This document shows, in pieces, positions 8,141 through 10,000 of a stretch of 10,000 nt of DNA. This DNA is from Theodoxus fluviatilis (taxonomy: Eukaryota; Mollusca; Gastropoda; Cycloneritida; Neritidae), in contig JAWQFJ010015139.1 in assembly GCA_034096865.1 (NCBI GenBank), forward strand, positions 2,501-12,500, given 5' to 3'. The position numbers and the translations under genes were made by a program. Below the pieces are notes generated by a model. It made no database searches, had not been told where the DNA came from, and saw nothing but the letters and a program-made list of their open reading frames with translations. Positions within the stretch are counted from its first letter, which is position 1; each line of letters opens with the position of its first letter.

Positions 8141-8427
8141 TTGCTGCAAGGGTTAACATCAGCGTCAGAGACACCACAGGTCAAGGCAAGGTCATCACGT
8201 GCCAGGCTGAAGGTCACCCAGACACCTACACCTTCCAGCCCTGGCTCCAGTCCTGGGGGGACAGGAAGTGAGACATGTGACCGGAAGTCAGCAGGGGGGT
8301 CAGTACAGCCTGACCTTGACCTCCTACCAGGACTCAGGCACCTACAGCTGCTCTGTGGACAACGGGGTGCTGGACAGCAGTGGACAGGTCATACGGAGAA
8401 CTGCAAACATCAGCGTCACTGTGGAAG
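8141..8427 (+). CDS. Ig-like domain exon of a cell-surface or secreted protein, one-base frameshift
   Basis: This exon encodes one immunoglobulin-type module, a binding fold of extracellular proteins. It lies between TTTGCAG (to 8140) and AAG/GTGTGT (donor GT at 8428-8429). The first frame starts after a split codon and shows VITCQAEG with the B-strand Cys at 8200-8202 and a Trp 14 residues later at 8242-8244. The second part, in another frame, shows SYQDSGTYSC, the F-strand D-x-G-x-Y-x-C motif, with Cys at 8349-8351. The frames change at six G (8255-8260). Read as written, the first frame meets TGA at 8269-8271. The exon is 287 bases; one more G would make 288, so both ends are phase 1 and the Cys spacing 50 residues, typical of the I- or C2-set. 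NIS sequons occur at both ends. It is either a broken copy or a consensus error. Confidence 0.85.
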
Positions 8428-8919
8428 GTGTGTGTTTAAACCGCTCTACTTTTAATGTATCCTCGATGTGAAAGGGAACAAAAATGCAGTACGAAATTCG
8501 ATTCATAGCAGAGAGTTCTCATTTAACAAACACATTATACATTTTGCACATTAAACCCAATGGAATTTTCTCTTCCTTTACAAATTCGTTTTTAAAACGA
8601 TGTTGTGGTTGTGTAGTTAGCCGCCTATGACAAAACTTGAATGAATGTCTACTTTACATGAATTTCTGGGGGAAACCATTAAAGTTAGACTTATCTATCA
8701 CAAAATCTGTTGGTTTTGTGTTATCAATGTTACACATACAAAATGTTTACTTGGCGACAAAATTCTCCAGTGTAGCTCAGCTTCGTAGAATACATTTACA
8801 ATTTGTGCTTTGTTCATGATGATACACAGTAATAAATCCGGTGCTGCTATTACAGACCCATGCTTGATCTCTAAAACTGTTCTTCACGTATTGCTTGTGT
8901 AGACTGCTGTACTTTTGCT

Positions 8920-9085
8920 CTGTGGTCGAGTGATTTGGGACGCTTGACCTTCAGTCACTTGCAGCTTGTGGTAGCGGCGTTAAAAGCTGCGCGAACTCTG
9001 GTGTTGCACCCTTGAAGAAGATGCTGTATTTACATTTTTATCCCTATCCAGGAGAAAAGTGGGTATCTGCGAGGGCCGAGATAGA
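8920..9085 (+). mobile_element. Possible degraded tRNA-derived SINE
   Basis: TGGTCGAGTG at 8923-8932 resembles an RNA polymerase III A box of a Leu- or Ser-type tRNA. A poor B-box-like word with CGAACTC lies near 8992-8998, about 66 bases on, which is longer than in an intact tRNA. The following block (9015-9085) has no coding look. There is no acceptor stem, so this is not a functional tRNA gene. The call rests mainly on the A box and is tentative. Confidence 0.28.
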
Positions 9086-9669
9086 AAGTTGTGAAAGCTA
9101 ACGTTTAAGCATTCATCCCCAGCCACTGATTCCGAATTAAAACTGAGCGCTCATTCCCAGACATTCAACAACGTCATGCTTGACAGTCCGTACACAAAAA
9201 CGCAGTGACATCAAGCACGTGGGACTTGCTGTCACCAGTTGTCTCCCCTCCTGACCCGGTTTACTCAGTGCAACCCCGGCAACTCGTTCTTATCGCGTCG
9301 AGCAAATTTACCAAGAAAACTGACATCTAGAAATGACACTTTCCAATATCTCTCATGATCTTCCCTAGTACAAGGTTTAGTATTTGAGTGTTGTAGTGCA
9401 TGAGCTTAAAAACATAGTTTCGAGGTTTGTCTGTAATTTTCATATGGCCTGATGTGCTTTCGAACAGAGCTGTTGTAATGTTGTAATTTTTTATTTTAAT
9501 GAATATACGTGTTTATTGTGTTAAGGCCATTGACCCATTACACATGTTTTAAAATGCAAAGGCGCTAGAAAAGAAAACACGGCACGAACGAAAGAATTCA
9601 TCAAAACTGGCATCCAGCATTGACTGGTACGATATGCACGGAAACCAAACAATCGCTGTTGTCAACGTC

Positions 9670-9860
9670 ACAATAAGTCTCTTTCTCTGTGAGGGAGGGG
9701 CAGGACCACACCACGGATAGCAAACCCATGGGACACACGACCGCCAGGGTCAGAGACAGGGGAAACCCCGCAGCTTTGGGTCACAGACAGCCTCACGCTT
9801 GGCCGACGCCGTGATCGCGAACGCGTTGCCCTTCGCGATTGCCAGCGAGACTCGTTGAAA
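9670..9860. other. GC- and CpG-rich pocket with an open minus-strand stretch
   Basis: This block is much richer in GC and CpG than its flanks. On the minus strand one frame is open from about 9858 to a stop near 9757 and reads SLAIAKGNAFAITASAKRE, but it has no start or splice support. A perfect hairpin at 9814-9839 explains part of that wording, because its arms are inverted copies. It may be a repeat, an unmethylated CpG patch or a decayed exon. Confidence 0.3.
9814..9839. repeat. Perfect 8-bp inverted repeat, CpG-rich hairpin
   Basis: ATCGCGAA (9814-9821) and TTCGCGAT (9832-9839) are exact inverted copies around a 10-base loop. The stem can be extended by two G-T pairs and one G-C pair to 9811-9842. 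Confidence 0.75.
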
Positions 9861-9870
9861 CAGTTGTAAT

Positions 9871-9903
9871 TGTTGTTGTTGTTGTTGTTATTGTAGTTGT
9901 TGT
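9871..9903. repeat. (TGT)n trinucleotide microsatellite
   Basis: TGT is perfect for six copies at 9871-9888 and continues with interruptions (TAT, AGT) to about 9903. Confidence 0.9.
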
Positions 9904-9968
9904 TTACCTATATAATTGTTCCTTCTAGAATTCAGTATCTTATAATACTGCACGGTTTTTGACTTCAG

Positions 9969-10000
9969 TGAAGGACGGACTCTACCCTGGGTCGACTCTG
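9969..10000 (+). CDS. Possible start of the next exon, cut by the window edge
   Basis: TTTTTGACTTCAG ends at 9968 and resembles a splice acceptor. Joined in phase 1 to the donor at 8427, the remaining bases read VKDGLYPGSTL with no stop to the edge. The segment is too short to name a domain. The call depends on the acceptor and on phase agreement with the Ig exon. Confidence 0.33.

Larger units (their letters stand above)
8428..9968 (+). other. Putative intron after the Ig exon
   Basis: This would be an intron if the acceptor at 9968 is real. It is AT-rich with a weak tRNA-like/SINE-like block (8920-9085), a CpG-rich pocket (9670-9860) and a TGT repeat (9871-9903). No other exon with good splice sites was seen. 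Confidence 0.4.

Noticed and set aside
7937..8149. A 70-codon minus-strand open frame with an Arg/Glu-rich run
   Set aside because: It is the reverse reading of the pyrimidine tract at the intron 3' end and overlaps the start of the Ig exon.
8923..9000. A functional tRNA gene
   Set aside because: There is no acceptor stem, the B box is poor and box spacing is too long. It is kept only as a possible SINE remnant.
7803..9221. E-box words CACGTG at 7803-7808 and 9216-9221
   Set aside because: Six-base words are expected by chance in 10 kb and nothing nearby supports regulation.

Overview
This window looks like non-coding-rich nuclear DNA from an animal, most likely a marine gastropod mollusc. 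The reasons are isolated GC-rich exons with consensus splice sites in AT-rich sequence, kilobase introns, very long microsatellites, retroposon-like 3' ends, and an immunoglobulin-type exon whose wording recalls gastropod Ig-superfamily proteins. The organism call is an inference from style; no species marker is visible. There are no operons, rRNA genes, convincing tRNA genes or CRISPR arrays.

Layout. 1-950 is AT-rich sequence with nothing I recognise. 950-1141 looks like the 3' end of a retroposon, with AATAAA followed directly by about ten copies of a TATTG pentamer. 1397-2340 is nearly 1 kb of compound simple repeat: CT, then TCC and CCCCCT, then ATC, then 10-bp units that change by single substitutions. 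2380-4623 carries, on the minus strand, several broken stretches of protein-like reading frame that I cannot assign to a family. The best is 3497-4156, where 219 codons of one frame hold only two stops. 4624-5800 shows nothing I can name. 5804-5998 is an ATCC repeat with decaying edges.

The plus strand from about 6062 to the right edge appears to belong to one gene for an extracellular, Ig-domain-bearing protein. It has an uncertain exon-like block at 6062-6206, a clear Ig-domain exon at 8141-8427, and a possible start of a further exon at 9969. The Ig exon has phase-1 ends, the usual arrangement for shuffled extracellular modules. As written it is broken by a one-base shift in a run of six G, which may be a real mutation or a consensus error. 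The introns contain a nested hairpin element (7397-7474), a palindrome with octamer-like arms (6788-6805), a degraded tRNA-like or SINE-like block (8920-9085), a GC/CpG-rich pocket with an 8-bp perfect hairpin (9670-9860) and a short TGT repeat.

The main candidates for a second look are the unassigned minus-strand coding relic, the mutational ladder in the decamer repeat, and the frameshifted Ig exon. I found no strong evidence of a new multi-gene system.
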